This document shows positions 27,604 to 36,650 of a stretch of DNA of 64,000 bases, piece after piece. The position numbers and the translations under genes are program-made. The DNA is from Flavobacteriales bacterium (GTDB lineage Bacteria; Bacteroidota; Bacteroidia; Flavobacteriales_F; PHOS-HE28): contig JADJXF010000013.1 in the NCBI GenBank assembly GCA_016715995.1, positions 62,001 to 126,000 on the forward strand. The letters run 5' to 3'. Position 1 is the first letter of the stretch, and each line of letters opens with the position of its first letter. Below the pieces are notes generated by a model. The model had not been told where the DNA came from. It saw only the letters and a program-made list of their open reading frames with translations, and did no database searches.

Positions 27604-30600
27604 ATGCGTTTCATTACCGCCAATCGCAAGTCCATCATCGTCCTGGCCTGCTTGGGCTTGGTTGCCGGCTTGTCTGCCTTCGAAGAGAAGGAACAGCCCG
27701 GCGGCGCAGCCAAGGCCATCGGCAGCGGTGTGCCGGTGAACAGCTTCACCAATTTCGAGTCGGGGCACGTGAGCCCGATCGCCCTGACGCCGGACGGCAC
27801 TAAGTTGCTGGCGGTGAACACGGGCAACAACAGCCTGGAGGTCTTCAATGTCACAGCCGCTGGCATCCAGCACGCCGCCAGCATCCCCGTGGGCCTCGAC
27901 CCGGTGACCGTGCGCGCCCGGACCAGCACCGAGGCTTGGGTGGTCTGCACAGTGAGCGATGAGATCAGCATCGTGGACCTCACGCTGAAGGCCACCGTGC
28001 GCACCCTCCTCACCGAGAACGAGCCGGCTGATGTGGTCTTTGCCGGAACGCCCCAGAAGGCCTTCGTGAGCTGCGCCGAGCAGGAGATGGTGCAGGTCTT
28101 CGACCTGGCGAACCTGAACACCGCGCCCACCCAAGTATTGCTGAAAGGGGAGCAGCCGCGTGCGCTGGCGGTGAGCACCGATGGCAGCACCGTGTATTGC
28201 GCCTTCTTCGAGAGCGGAAACCGCACCACCGCGCTCAACGGCAATGCGTTCCATTCAGCGGATCGCCCGGGCACATCTGATGGGTTCTGCTCCCCGCAGG
28301 GCGGTTGCACCTTCATCCCGAACGATGTGTCCCATCCCTCCGGCCCATATGGAATGCTATCGGGGCCTGTGCCGAATGCTGGATCGGCCTTCAACCCGCC
28401 CATGAACCCCAACAATCCAGCACCGCCGGGCAACAACAGTCTCGTGGTGCGAAAGAACAACGCGGGGCAGTGGATGGATGATAACGGCGGGAACTGGACC
28501 AACATCGTTTCAGGCGGCGCCGGCGTGCGCGTGAATGGCTGGGACATGCCCGATCGCGACGTGGCCATCATCAACGCGAACACCCCCACCACCGCCAGCA
28601 CCACTTACAAGCAGACCCTGGGCAACATCCTTATGGCCATGAGTGTGCGGCCGACTACGGGGGAGGTCTTCGTCGTCGGTACTGATGCCACGAACGAGAA
28701 GCGCTTCGAGCCGAATCTGCGGGGGAATTTCCTCCGGGTGAATGTTTCCAGGTTCCTGGGGGCCGGTGCTGTGACAATCACGGACCTGAACCCGCACATC
28801 AACTACGGCACGCACAGCTCTCCGCAGGCCTTGCGCAAGCAATCCATCGGCGACCCGCGTGCGATTGCCTGGAAAGCAGACGGCAGCGTGGCTTATGTCA
28901 CCGGCATGGGCAGCAATAACATCATTGCTATCACCCCCGCAGGAGCAAGAGTTTCGCCGGACCCTATCGTGGTCGGTGAAGGCCCCACCGGCATCGTCAT
29001 CGATGCGACGAACAACCGCGCTTACGTGCTCAACAAATTCGGCGGATCCATCAGCACGGTTGATCTGGCCTCATCCAAGGAAACGGCGCGCACTGCCTTC
29101 TTCGACCCCACGCCCTCGGTGATCAAGACTGGCAGGAAGCACCTCTACGATACCCATCTCGGCAGTGGACATGGCCATATCAGCTGTGGCAGCTGCCACG
29201 TGGATGGTCGTTGGGACCGCCTTGCCTGGGACTTGGGCAACCCCGCAGGCAGCATGGTCACGGTGAATGACCCCGCCGGCAACAAGACCTACCATCCCAT
29301 GAAGGGGTTGAAGACGACCCAGTTCCTCATCGACATTATCAACCGTGGCACAGGCAAACTGCATTGGCGTGGCGACAAAGGCAGCTTCCACGATTTCGCT
29401 GGTGCATTCGAAGACCTGCAAGGACTTAGCGCGCCGCTGGATGTGGTGGGCATGCAGGAGTTCAGCGATTTCCTCGCAGCCACCTGGTACGTGCCGAACC
29501 CCTATCGCACCATCCGTCCAGATACCAGCCTCATCGCTGCGACGGTGGAGCGCATGAACAGCCCGAATCGCGTGCGCTTCACAGGCACCACGTTCCAGAC
29601 CATACCCACAGCCGGGGTGCGGCTGTTCGTGGCTGTTAACCAGAACTGCTCGCATTGCCACCAGACCGGCACCGGCCGAGGCCATTTGCCGGGCAATGGA
29701 TCCACCGGCGGCACGGGCAGCCCCGCCATCGTGGACATGACGCTGAACACGAACATGACGCCCGACCTACGCAGCACCTACCGGAAGAATGGCTTCTTCT
29801 TCAACACCACGGAATGCACCAGCGGGTTCGGAATGATGAGCGATGGCGTGATGGAGACGCTATTCAACCAAGGTGGCACAGGCCAATACCTGGGAGACTA
29901 TGAACCGGAATTGCTCAGTTGGTCAGGCGGCATCACTCAGGCAAACAGCCCGGCGAGCTACAATTTCGATCTGGTCCATCCATCTCAAGACGCTCTGCCC
30001 GCCGTGGGTATGCGGATGACGGTCAATGGCAGCGTGGGCAGCACGGGCCGCGTGGGCACCTTGCGCAACTGGGTGAATAAATACCCGAATGATTATGCGC
30101 TGGTGGTGAAGGGCCTCTACGGAACCCCGGCGGTGCAACGCGGGTTCTATTACCTCGGCAGCGACCAGTACCAGCCCGACCAGAACGGCGCCGCCGCCGT
30201 TACGCATGCGCAGCTGATCGCCTCTGCACAAGCGGGCGGCAAGCCCCTCACCTGGACCATCGTGCACCCCACCACCAAGATTCGGCACGGCGTGGACCGC
30301 GATATGGATGGCATCTTCGATTTCCAGGACGGCGACAGCGAGCTAGCCTTGACCATGTTCCTCGAAGGGCCGCTGCTGACCACGACCATGCGTACCGACC
30401 TGAAGACGGCCGGACTCATTCCCCCGACCGACCCTTATGGCATGGGGGCCGCCGCGAGCCAGGCGCTGCTCGACCGCACGGGGAACAACGCCCCTGTGGA
30501 CTGGGTGATGGTACAACTTCGTAATGGCGCCAACCATACCGTGGTGGTGGATGAGGTGGCTGCGATGGTGCTGGCCAATGGCAAGGTGGTGATGCCCAAC

Positions 30601-31041
30601 GGCGAGGAGCCGCTCTGGTTCGCGAATGCTCCGAGAGACCAGTACAAGGTGGTCGCCTGGCATCGCAATCACTTGGGGGTCATGACCCAGGCCGCTGTTC
30701 AGTACGGAACCGGCGTGGTAAGCGTCAACTTGGGCGATCCCGGCCTGGCCACCTACGGCACTGATGCGCGCAAGGTCATCGGCAGCATCGCTGCGCTCTG
30801 GGCTGGCGATGTCAGCGGGGATGGCGTGCTTCGCTACACCAACCAAGACAACGACCGCGATCCCATCCTGGTTCGCATCGGTGGAAATGTGCCCACCGCA
30901 ACGGTCACCGGATACTATCCCGAGGATGTGAACCTCGACGGCGTGGTGCGCTACACCAACCAGAACAACGACCGTGACCCCATCCTGGTGAATGTCGGCG
31001 GCAGCGTGCCCACAGCGGTGCGACAGGAACAATTGCCTTGA
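27604..31041 (+). CDS. Exported YVTN beta-propeller / di-heme cytochrome protein with duplicated C-terminal repeat
   Basis: 1145 aa. Signal peptide 1-25 (hydrophobic IIVLACLGLVAGLSA). A YVTN-type beta-propeller occupies about 30-510 in two parts (LTPDGTKLLAVNTGNNSLEVF; AIAWKADGSVAYVTGMGSNN; GIVIDATNNRAYVLNKFGG). Two CxxCH heme motifs follow, Cys528-Cys531-His532 and Cys682-Cys685-His686, as in cytochrome c peroxidase/MauG-like exported proteins. The final ~75 residues are two copies of a module GDVSGDGVLRYTNQDNDRDP / EDVNLDGVVRYTNQNNDRDP, with a dockerin-like DxNxDG calcium loop, ending in VRQEQLP. Likely a surface or periplasmic redox protein; substrate unknown. Long for the family, with a possible copper/heme oxidase role. 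Confidence 0.8.
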   Translation: MRFITANRKSIIVLACLGLVAGLSAFEEKEQPGGAAKAIGSGVPVNSFTNFESGHVSPIALTPDGTKLLAVNTGNNSLEVFNVTAAGIQHAASIPVGLDPVTVRARTSTEAWVVCTVSDEISIVDLTLKATVRTLLTENEPADVVFAGTPQKAFVSCAEQEMVQVFDLANLNTAPTQVLLKGEQPRALAVSTDGSTVYCAFFESGNRTTALNGNAFHSADRPGTSDGFCSPQGGCTFIPNDVSHPSGPYGMLSGPVPNAGSAFNPPMNPNNPAPPGNNSLVVRKNNAGQWMDDNGGNWTNIVSGGAGVRVNGWDMPDRDVAIINANTPTTASTTYKQTLGNILMAMSVRPTTGEVFVVGTDATNEKRFEPNLRGNFLRVNVSRFLGAGAVTITDLNPHINYGTHSSPQALRKQSIGDPRAIAWKADGSVAYVTGMGSNNIIAITPAGARVSPDPIVVGEGPTGIVIDATNNRAYVLNKFGGSISTVDLASSKETARTAFFDPTPSVIKTGRKHLYDTHLGSGHGHISCGSCHVDGRWDRLAWDLGNPAGSMVTVNDPAGNKTYHPMKGLKTTQFLIDIINRGTGKLHWRGDKGSFHDFAGAFEDLQGLSAPLDVVGMQEFSDFLAATWYVPNPYRTIRPDTSLIAATVERMNSPNRVRFTGTTFQTIPTAGVRLFVAVNQNCSHCHQTGTGRGHLPGNGSTGGTGSPAIVDMTLNTNMTPDLRSTYRKNGFFFNTTECTSGFGMMSDGVMETLFNQGGTGQYLGDYEPELLSWSGGITQANSPASYNFDLVHPSQDALPAVGMRMTVNGSVGSTGRVGTLRNWVNKYPNDYALVVKGLYGTPAVQRGFYYLGSDQYQPDQNGAAAVTHAQLIASAQAGGKPLTWTIVHPTTKIRHGVDRDMDGIFDFQDGDSELALTMFLEGPLLTTTMRTDLKTAGLIPPTDPYGMGAAASQALLDRTGNNAPVDWVMVQLRNGANHTVVVDEVAAMVLANGKVVMPNGEEPLWFANAPRDQYKVVAWHRNHLGVMTQAAVQYGTGVVSVNLGDPGLATYGTDARKVIGSIAALWAGDVSGDGVLRYTNQDNDRDPILVRIGGNVPTATVTGYYPEDVNLDGVVRYTNQNNDRDPILVNVGGSVPTAVRQEQLP

Positions 31042-31057
31042 TCAGCAGCATTGCAGC

Positions 31058-31088
31058 GGAGGGCCGGAGCTATGCGCTCCGGCCTTCC
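31058..31088. terminator. Hairpin terminator shared by the YVTN gene and lpxD
   Basis: 13-bp stem with one G-U pair (GGAGGGCCGGAGC / GCTCCGGCCTTCC), 5-base loop, followed by GCATTTCC on the plus strand. Its right arm and loop lie in the last codons and stop of lpxD, so the terminator is built into that coding end. The tail is only weakly T-rich. Confidence 0.5.
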
Positions 31089-32104
31089 GCATTTCCGGCC
31101 TTCTCAAGCTTCTCCACGCGCGTCACGAGCTTGTCGAGGTTGCGGAAGTGGATGTAGCTCTTGCGGTACTTCTGCACCTCGAAAGCCGGTGAGCCCATGT
31201 AGGCCTCGCCCGGCTTGGTGTCCTTGCTGATTCCGCTTTGCGCCGCGATGATGGTGCCGTCGGCGATCTTCAAGTGGCCGATGATGCCCACCTGCCCGCT
31301 GAACATGCAGTTCTTGCCGATTCTGGTGGAACCCGCCACCACGCCGCCCGCCGCATAGTAGGTGTTCTCGCCCACCTCCACGTTGTGCGCGATGTGGATG
31401 AGGTTGTCGAACTTGACTCCTTTGCGCAGGATGGTACTGCCCAGCGTGGCGCGGTCGATGGCGCAGTTGGCGCCAATCTCCACGTCGTCTTCAATCACCA
31501 CATTGCCGATCTGTGGGATCTTGGCGCCGCCATCCGGACCAGTAGCGAAGCGGAAGCCATCACTGCCGATCACTGTGCCGCTGTGCAGGATGCAATTCGC
31601 CCCAACCGTGCAGTCCGAGTAGATTGTGACGTTCGCGAACACCGTGGTGTTGTCGCCTATGGTGACATTGTCGCCGATGTAGGCCTGCGGGTAGATCCTC
31701 ACGTTGTTGCCCAACTTCGAGTTGGCGCCGATGAAGGCCAGCGGTCCGATGTAGCAGTCGTCGCCGTACGTGGCCCCGGCTTCGATCACCGCCTGGGGCG
31801 ATATGCCCTTCTTGTCGAGCTTGATGGTGTTGTACATCGCCAGTACCTTGGCGAAGGCCCCTTGCGCATCGGCTACGTGCACCAAGGTGGTCTTCACCGG
31901 ACCCGTGAGCTCGAAGGCGGCCCCGATGATCACTACTGATGCCGTCGTCTCATACACGTACTGTGTGTAGGCCGGATTGGCCAGGAAGGACAGGGAGCCC
32001 GGACCTCCTTCCTCGATTTTCGAGAGCTTGCTGACGGTGGCATTGGGATCGCCCTCTACGGTGCCATGGAGGAGTTGTGCGATCTGCGCGGCGGTGAATT
32101 GCAT
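31070..32104 (-). CDS. lpxD: UDP-3-O-acylglucosamine N-acyltransferase
   Basis: 344 aa from the ATG at 32104; an extra 26 codons upstream are open but would include the promoter and the start of uvrC. It transfers a 3-hydroxyacyl chain from ACP to the UDP-sugar, the third step of lipid A synthesis. An N-terminal uridine-binding domain (MQFTAAQIAQLL, LSFLANPAYTQY) is followed by left-handed beta-helix hexapeptide repeats from ~110 (for example IYPQAYIGDNVTIGDNTTVFANVTI), with the catalytic His region in FDNLIHIAHNVEVGENT and a C-terminal helix. Length and layout are normal. Divergent to uvrC across a 76-base gap. Confidence 0.97.
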   Translation of the reverse strand: MQFTAAQIAQLLHGTVEGDPNATVSKLSKIEEGGPGSLSFLANPAYTQYVYETTASVVIIGAAFELTGPVKTTLVHVADAQGAFAKVLAMYNTIKLDKKGISPQAVIEAGATYGDDCYIGPLAFIGANSKLGNNVRIYPQAYIGDNVTIGDNTTVFANVTIYSDCTVGANCILHSGTVIGSDGFRFATGPDGGAKIPQIGNVVIEDDVEIGANCAIDRATLGSTILRKGVKFDNLIHIAHNVEVGENTYYAAGGVVAGSTRIGKNCMFSGQVGIIGHLKIADGTIIAAQSGISKDTKPGEAYMGSPAFEVQKYRKSYIHFRNLDKLVTRVEKLEKAGNAEGRSA

Positions 32105-32123
32105 GTGCGGGTAGTTGGGTCGG

Positions 32124-32131
32124 GCAAGGTA
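32124..32131 (-). promoter_or_regulatory. -7 promoter element of lpxD (TACCTTGC)
   Basis: TAnnTTGC variant, 19 bases from the lpxD ATG at 32104. Confidence 0.4.
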
Positions 32132-32165
32132 GCCGTGCTGAGCATGCGCTTCGTGCGCGGGGTGC

Positions 32166-32173
32166 CACCTTTG
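32166..32173 (+). promoter_or_regulatory. -7 element of uvrC (CACCTTTG)
   Basis: Matches AnnTTTG, with C for the first T; seven bases before the uvrC ATG. Confidence 0.4.
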
Positions 32174-32180
32174 GCGTTCC

Positions 32181-33983
32181 ATGGAGCCGCTCGATGTCCG
32201 CGAGAAAGCGAAGCTGCTACCCCATCAGCCGGGTGTGTACCAGTTCTTCGACTTCAGCGGCCGTATCATTTATATCGGGAAGGCGAAGGACCTGCGCAAC
32301 CGCGTGGGCAGCTATTTCGTCAAGCAGCGCTTCGAGACGGGCAAGACCGCCAAGCTCGTGTCCAACATCACGGACGTCAAGGTGATCGTGGTGGAGACCG
32401 AGTTCGACGCGTTGCTCCTCGAGAACTCGTTGATCAAGCAGCATCAGCCTCGCTACAACGTGATGCTGAAGGACGACAAGAGCTATCCGTGGATCCGCAT
32501 CCGCAACGAGCGCTTCCCCCGCGTGGAAGGCATGCGCAACCCGGAGGACGATGGCAGCGAATACTACGGGCCCTATGCCAGCAGCCGGGTGATGCACACC
32601 GTGGTGGAGCTGGTGAACCGGATGTACAAGCTGCGCAACTGCAACTACGAGCTGAGCGAGCGCAATGTGGAGCGCGGCAAGTACAAGCGCTGCTTGGAGT
32701 ATCACATGGGCAACTGCAAGGCTCCGTGCGAAGGGCTTCAGTCGGAGGAGGAGTACGACGCCCACATCAAGCAGATCCGCCAGATTGTACGGGGCCGAAC
32801 GCGGGGCGTGGCCAACCTGCTGAGAGAGCAGATGGCTGTTCAAGCCGAGGCATTGGAGTTCGAGAAGGCCGAGCTCACGCGGCAGCGCATCGAGCAGCTC
32901 GAGCGCTACCAGGCGCGCAACACGATTGTGCATGCCGACATCGGCGATGTGGACGTGTTCTCCCTCGCGAGCGATGCCGGCGGCGCTTGCGTCAACTACC
33001 TGCGCGTCATCGACGGCGCCGTGGTGCATGGCATCACTGTGGAGCTGAAGCCGAAATTGGAGGAGACCGATGCCGAGCTCTTGCAGTTGGCCATCGCCGA
33101 ATTGCGCGAGCGATTCAAGAGCACGGCACCGGAAGCCATCGTGCCGCTTGATCCCGGGATCGAGGTGCCCAACCTCTCATTCACCATCCCCCAGCGCGGC
33201 GACAAGAAGGCGCTGCTGGAATTGAGCGAGCGCAACGCGAAGTACTTCCTCCTCGACAAGCGCAAGCAGGAGAAGCTCGTGGATCCAGAGGCGGCTACCA
33301 ACCGCATCCTGGAGCAGTTGAAACAGGATCTGCGCTTGACCCAGCTGCCGCGCCACATAGAGTGCTTCGACAACAGCAACACCCAAGGCACCGACCCCGT
33401 GAGCGCTTGCGTGGTGTTCAAGGACGCCAAGCCGAGCAAGAAGGACTACCGCCACTTCAACATCCGCACGGTAGAAGGACCGGACGACTTCGCCAGCATG
33501 GAGGAAGCTGTTGAGCGCCGGTACAAACGGCTGCTCAGCGAAGGCGAACCACTACCGCAGCTCGTCGTGGTCGATGGCGGTAAGGGGCAGTTGCACGCCG
33601 CAATGAACGTGTTCGATCGTTTGGGCCTGCGCGGCAAAGTGGCGCTGGTGGGCATTGCGAAGCGCTTGGAGGAACTCTATTTCCCGGAGGACCCCGTGCC
33701 GCTGCACATCGACAAGCGCAGCAGCAGCCTCAAAGTCATCCAACACATGCGAAACGAAGCGCACCGCTTCGGCATCACGCACCACCGGGGCAAGCGAAGC
33801 AAGCGCATCATCCGCACGGGGCTCGAAGGCATCGAAGGCATCGGGCCCGGTATCGCGCAGAAGCTGCTCACGCGATTCGGATCCATCCAGGGCATACGCG
33901 AGGCGCTGCCGGAGGATGTGGTGGCAACGGTGGGTGCAAAGAAGGCGGAGGTGGTGATGAGGGGGTTGGCTAGCGCGAGCTGA
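32181..33983 (+). CDS. uvrC: Excinuclease ABC subunit C
   Basis: 600 aa. The dual-incision nuclease of nucleotide excision repair. GIY-YIG domain at 14-100 (GVYQFF, IIYIGKAKDLRNRV), four cysteines of the CNY/CLEYHMGNCKAPC region, UVR motif (LEFEKAELTRQRIEQL) about 230, RNase H-like second nuclease domain (IECFDNSNTQGTDPVSACVVF near 395; VVVDGGKGQLHAA), and C-terminal helix-hairpin-helix (IEGIGPGIAQKLL). All parts are present. The next gene starts three bases after the stop. Confidence 0.98.
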   Translation: MEPLDVREKAKLLPHQPGVYQFFDFSGRIIYIGKAKDLRNRVGSYFVKQRFETGKTAKLVSNITDVKVIVVETEFDALLLENSLIKQHQPRYNVMLKDDKSYPWIRIRNERFPRVEGMRNPEDDGSEYYGPYASSRVMHTVVELVNRMYKLRNCNYELSERNVERGKYKRCLEYHMGNCKAPCEGLQSEEEYDAHIKQIRQIVRGRTRGVANLLREQMAVQAEALEFEKAELTRQRIEQLERYQARNTIVHADIGDVDVFSLASDAGGACVNYLRVIDGAVVHGITVELKPKLEETDAELLQLAIAELRERFKSTAPEAIVPLDPGIEVPNLSFTIPQRGDKKALLELSERNAKYFLLDKRKQEKLVDPEAATNRILEQLKQDLRLTQLPRHIECFDNSNTQGTDPVSACVVFKDAKPSKKDYRHFNIRTVEGPDDFASMEEAVERRYKRLLSEGEPLPQLVVVDGGKGQLHAAMNVFDRLGLRGKVALVGIAKRLEELYFPEDPVPLHIDKRSSSLKVIQHMRNEAHRFGITHHRGKRSKRIIRTGLEGIEGIGPGIAQKLLTRFGSIQGIREALPEDVVATVGAKKAEVVMRGLASAS

Positions 33984-33986
33984 AGC

Positions 33987-34985
33987 ATGGCCTTCGTTTC
34001 CGTCCTGCTTCCCTTCCGCGACTCCGCGGCAACGTTGGATGCCGCCATCGCCAGCATCGCGCAACAATCGTATTCCGATTGGAAGATGCTGCTGATCGAC
34101 AATGCCAGCACCGATGAAGGCTCTTCGGTCGCCCAGCGTTGGACCGAAAGCGATCCGCGCATCACGCTGCTGCACGAACCTCGCATCGGCATCGCCCACG
34201 CGCTGAACACCGGACTGGATCATTCCCAAGGCAAGTACATCGCCCGCATGGATGCCGATGACATCAGCCATCCGGAGCGCCTCGCGAAACAGGTTGTCTA
34301 TCTCGATGCAAACCCGGAGATCGGCGTGCTCGGCACCCGCACGGCCTTCGTCAGCACGGTGGAAGAGAGCCGAGGCATGCGGGCCTTCGTGGATTGGCAG
34401 AACGGGATCATCACACCGAACGAGCATGACGTGAAGCGTTTCGTGGACGCGCCGCTGGCCCACCCCTCGGTCATGTTCCGCCGCGAGCTGGTGGAGCGCC
34501 ATGGCGGCTACTCCACCGAGCCGTTGCCAGAGGATCACGAGTTGTGGCTGCGCTGGATGGATGCCGGTGTACGTTTCGCAAAGCTGCCCGAGGAATTACT
34601 CACTTGGAACGACCATGACCAACGCCTCAGCCGAACGCACCCGAACTACAGCGTGGACGCCTTCTTCACCACCAAGGTGAAATGGCTGGCGAAGTGGCTG
34701 AAGGGCACGCTAAGCGCTCGCCCCATGATCATCGCTGGCACGAGCGGGCTGTGCAGGGAGCGCACCGCGCAGTTGGAAGTAGAGGGGGTACCCATTCATG
34801 CCTTCACCGACGTGAAGCCGCGGGAGGTGCCGGGATACGCCTTCATTCCGCATGACGCATTGCCATCAGCTGGAGAGACTTTCATCGTGTCGTTCATCAG
34901 TCAGCGCGGCACGGGGGATCGGATCGCTCAGTTCTTCGAGTCGCGGGGCCTGGTGGAAGGAGTGGATTTCATCCTTGCGGCTTAA
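33987..34985 (+). CDS. Family 2 glycosyltransferase
   Basis: 332 aa. GT-A fold with SVLLPFRDSAATLDAAIASI at the N-terminus, LLIDNASTDEG (nucleotide-sugar binding), the metal-binding motif ARMDADDISHPERL near 87-100, and EDHELWLRW for the acceptor/catalytic region. Soluble, no membrane segments. It follows uvrC at three bases and may be co-transcribed, although there is no functional link. The sugar and acceptor are unknown; cell-envelope or exopolysaccharide synthesis is the usual role. The C-terminal third (~70 residues) lacks family motifs and may bind the acceptor. Confidence 0.85.
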   Translation: MAFVSVLLPFRDSAATLDAAIASIAQQSYSDWKMLLIDNASTDEGSSVAQRWTESDPRITLLHEPRIGIAHALNTGLDHSQGKYIARMDADDISHPERLAKQVVYLDANPEIGVLGTRTAFVSTVEESRGMRAFVDWQNGIITPNEHDVKRFVDAPLAHPSVMFRRELVERHGGYSTEPLPEDHELWLRWMDAGVRFAKLPEELLTWNDHDQRLSRTHPNYSVDAFFTTKVKWLAKWLKGTLSARPMIIAGTSGLCRERTAQLEVEGVPIHAFTDVKPREVPGYAFIPHDALPSAGETFIVSFISQRGTGDRIAQFFESRGLVEGVDFILAA

Positions 34986-34993
34986 CCGTCCGC

Positions 34994-35001
34994 TACCTTG
35001 G
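34994..35001 (+). promoter_or_regulatory. -7 promoter element before the class-3 aldehyde dehydrogenase (TACCTTGG)
   Basis: TAnnTTGG variant ending four bases before the ATG at 35006. Confidence 0.45.
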
Positions 35002-35005
35002 CTCC

Positions 35006-36385
35006 ATGAGCGAAGCAATCGCAGCCGCGCATCGCCTCCGTACGCATTTTGACACAGGCGCCACCCGCCCTTGTGCTGCACGCCGAGATGCACTTCGGGC
35101 CTTGCGTGCCGCCCTGCGGAAGCACGAAGAGGAGCTGCTCACGGCCATGCGCGCTGATATGCGCAAGCCGCGCTTCGAGGCCTATATGAGCGACATCGGC
35201 TTGGTGTACGCCGCCATCGACCACGCGCTGAAGCACTTGAAGGAATGGATGCGGCCGCAGCGGGTGCTTTCGCCGTTGGCGATTCAAGTGGCTGAGAGCA
35301 AGGTGTATCCCGAGCCGCTCGGCGTGGTGCTCATCATCGCGCCTTGGAATTATCCAGTGCTGCTGCTGCTCACGCCATTGGTGGGCGCTTTGGCGGCCGG
35401 CAATTGCGCGGTGCTCAAACCCAGCGAGGATGCGCCGCACACCGCCGCCGCCGTGGAGCGCATGCTTCGCGAAGCGCTGCCTGCTGATCTGGTCGTTGTT
35501 GTGCAAGGCGCGGGAAGTGACATGGTGCCTCCGCTCATGCGTGGCTTCCGCTTCGATCATGTCTTCTTCACCGGCAGCCCTGGGGTGGGGAGAGCGATTA
35601 TGGGGATGGCCGCTGAGCAACTGGTGCCCGTGACGCTGGAGCTAGGAGGCAAGAGCCCCGCCATCGTGGACCGCACCGCCGATGTGAAAGTGGCGGCCAA
35701 GCGCATTGCCTGGAGCAAGTACTTCAATGCGGGGCAGACCTGCATCGCTACCGACCATGCGTTGGTGCACGCCTCGGTGATCGATGAGTTCCTGGACCGG
35801 TTCGCACGCTTCGTGAAGAAGGCCTACGGAGAGGACCCGCAGCAGAGCCCCGACTATGCCCGCATGGTGCATGATCGCCGCTTCCAAGCGGTGAACGCAT
35901 ACCTCGGCCAAGGTCAGAACGCTATCGGCGGCGCCACGGATGCGTCCGATCGTTACATCGCGCCCACCGTGCTCACGCATGTTGCGCTCGATAGCCTGGT
36001 GATGCGCGAGGAGATCTTCGGTCCTGTGCTTCCGGTGATTCCTTGGAGCGAACCGGAAGAGGCACTCGTGATCACGCGCCACAACCCGCAGCCGTTGGCC
36101 GCATACATCTTCAGCAGTGACCGAAAGGCACAGCGCTTCTTCCGCGAACGCATCGCCTTCGGCGGCGGATGCATCAACCATTGCCTGCTGCAGTTCGGGC
36201 CGGAGGCACTACCCTTCGGCGGCGTAGGCGGCAGCGGCATGGGCCGCTACCATGGGAAGAGCACCTTCAATCTCTTCAGCAACCGGAAGGGCATCGTGCA
36301 TGCGAGCACGCTCATCGATCCCGGCCTGCAGGAACCGCCGTACACGAAGCTCAAGGAGCGCATCCTGCGGTGGGTGCTGAGATGA
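35006..36385 (+). CDS. Class-3-type aldehyde dehydrogenase
   Basis: 459 aa, shorter than the 490-residue class 1/2 enzymes and matching the ALDH3 group. Motifs: APWNYPVLLLLTPL, FFTGSPGVGR, catalytic Glu212 in LELGGKSPAIV, nucleophile Cys246 in NAGQTCIA, EEIFGPVLPV and NHCLLQFGPEALPFGGVG. The family oxidises medium- and long-chain fatty aldehydes. The C-terminus is short and basic, not an obvious membrane anchor. Its own -7 element makes it likely a single gene; it converges on the small minus-strand gene at a three-base gap. Confidence 0.93.
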   Translation: MSEAIAAAHRLRTHFDTGATRPCAARRDALRALRAALRKHEEELLTAMRADMRKPRFEAYMSDIGLVYAAIDHALKHLKEWMRPQRVLSPLAIQVAESKVYPEPLGVVLIIAPWNYPVLLLLTPLVGALAAGNCAVLKPSEDAPHTAAAVERMLREALPADLVVVVQGAGSDMVPPLMRGFRFDHVFFTGSPGVGRAIMGMAAEQLVPVTLELGGKSPAIVDRTADVKVAAKRIAWSKYFNAGQTCIATDHALVHASVIDEFLDRFARFVKKAYGEDPQQSPDYARMVHDRRFQAVNAYLGQGQNAIGGATDASDRYIAPTVLTHVALDSLVMREEIFGPVLPVIPWSEPEEALVITRHNPQPLAAYIFSSDRKAQRFFRERIAFGGGCINHCLLQFGPEALPFGGVGGSGMGRYHGKSTFNLFSNRKGIVHASTLIDPGLQEPPYTKLKERILRWVLR

Positions 36386-36388
36386 GTG

Positions 36389-36622
36389 CTATTCCAGCAC
36401 TCGCTCAGCGCGTTTCGGGCGCAGCGCATCACGGATTGACTTCAAGTGTTGCTCGTCGCACTCCAGGGTGGCCGTCACGCGCACGGGCAGCGTTGTGGTC
36501 CAATGCCGTTGCCCGCTGATGCCATTCCGCGCGCAGAACTCATCCACGTGCTTGAGGAAGTGCTCAGCGGTCTGCGGCGCGTCAGGTCCGAAGAAATCCC
36601 AGTGGAAGCGAAGTATGCCCAT
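36389..36622 (-). CDS. Small conserved Bacteroidota protein of unknown function
   Basis: 77 aa. Begins MGILRFHWDFFGPDAPQTAEHFLKHVDEF and ends SIRDALRPKRAERVLE (given here in pieces). The HWDFFGPDA and DALRPxRAE blocks resemble a small protein that I recall from many Bacteroidota, but I do not know a function. No signal or membrane segment; the charged composition suits a soluble dimer. Divergent to the LysE gene, sharing a 28-base gap with overlapping promoter elements. Confidence 0.6.
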   Translation of the reverse strand: MGILRFHWDFFGPDAPQTAEHFLKHVDEFCARNGISGQRHWTTTLPVRVTATLECDEQHLKSIRDALRPKRAERVLE

Positions 36623-36636
36623 TGATGCCTAGCCGC

Positions 36637-36644
36637 TATTTTGC
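36637..36644 (+). promoter_or_regulatory. -7 promoter element of the LysE-type gene (TATTTTGC)
   Basis: TAnnTTGC variant, six bases before the GTG start. It overlaps the palindrome TTTGCGCAAA (36640-36649), which also precedes the divergent minus-strand gene and could be an operator. Confidence 0.45.
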
Positions 36645-36650
36645 GCAAAG

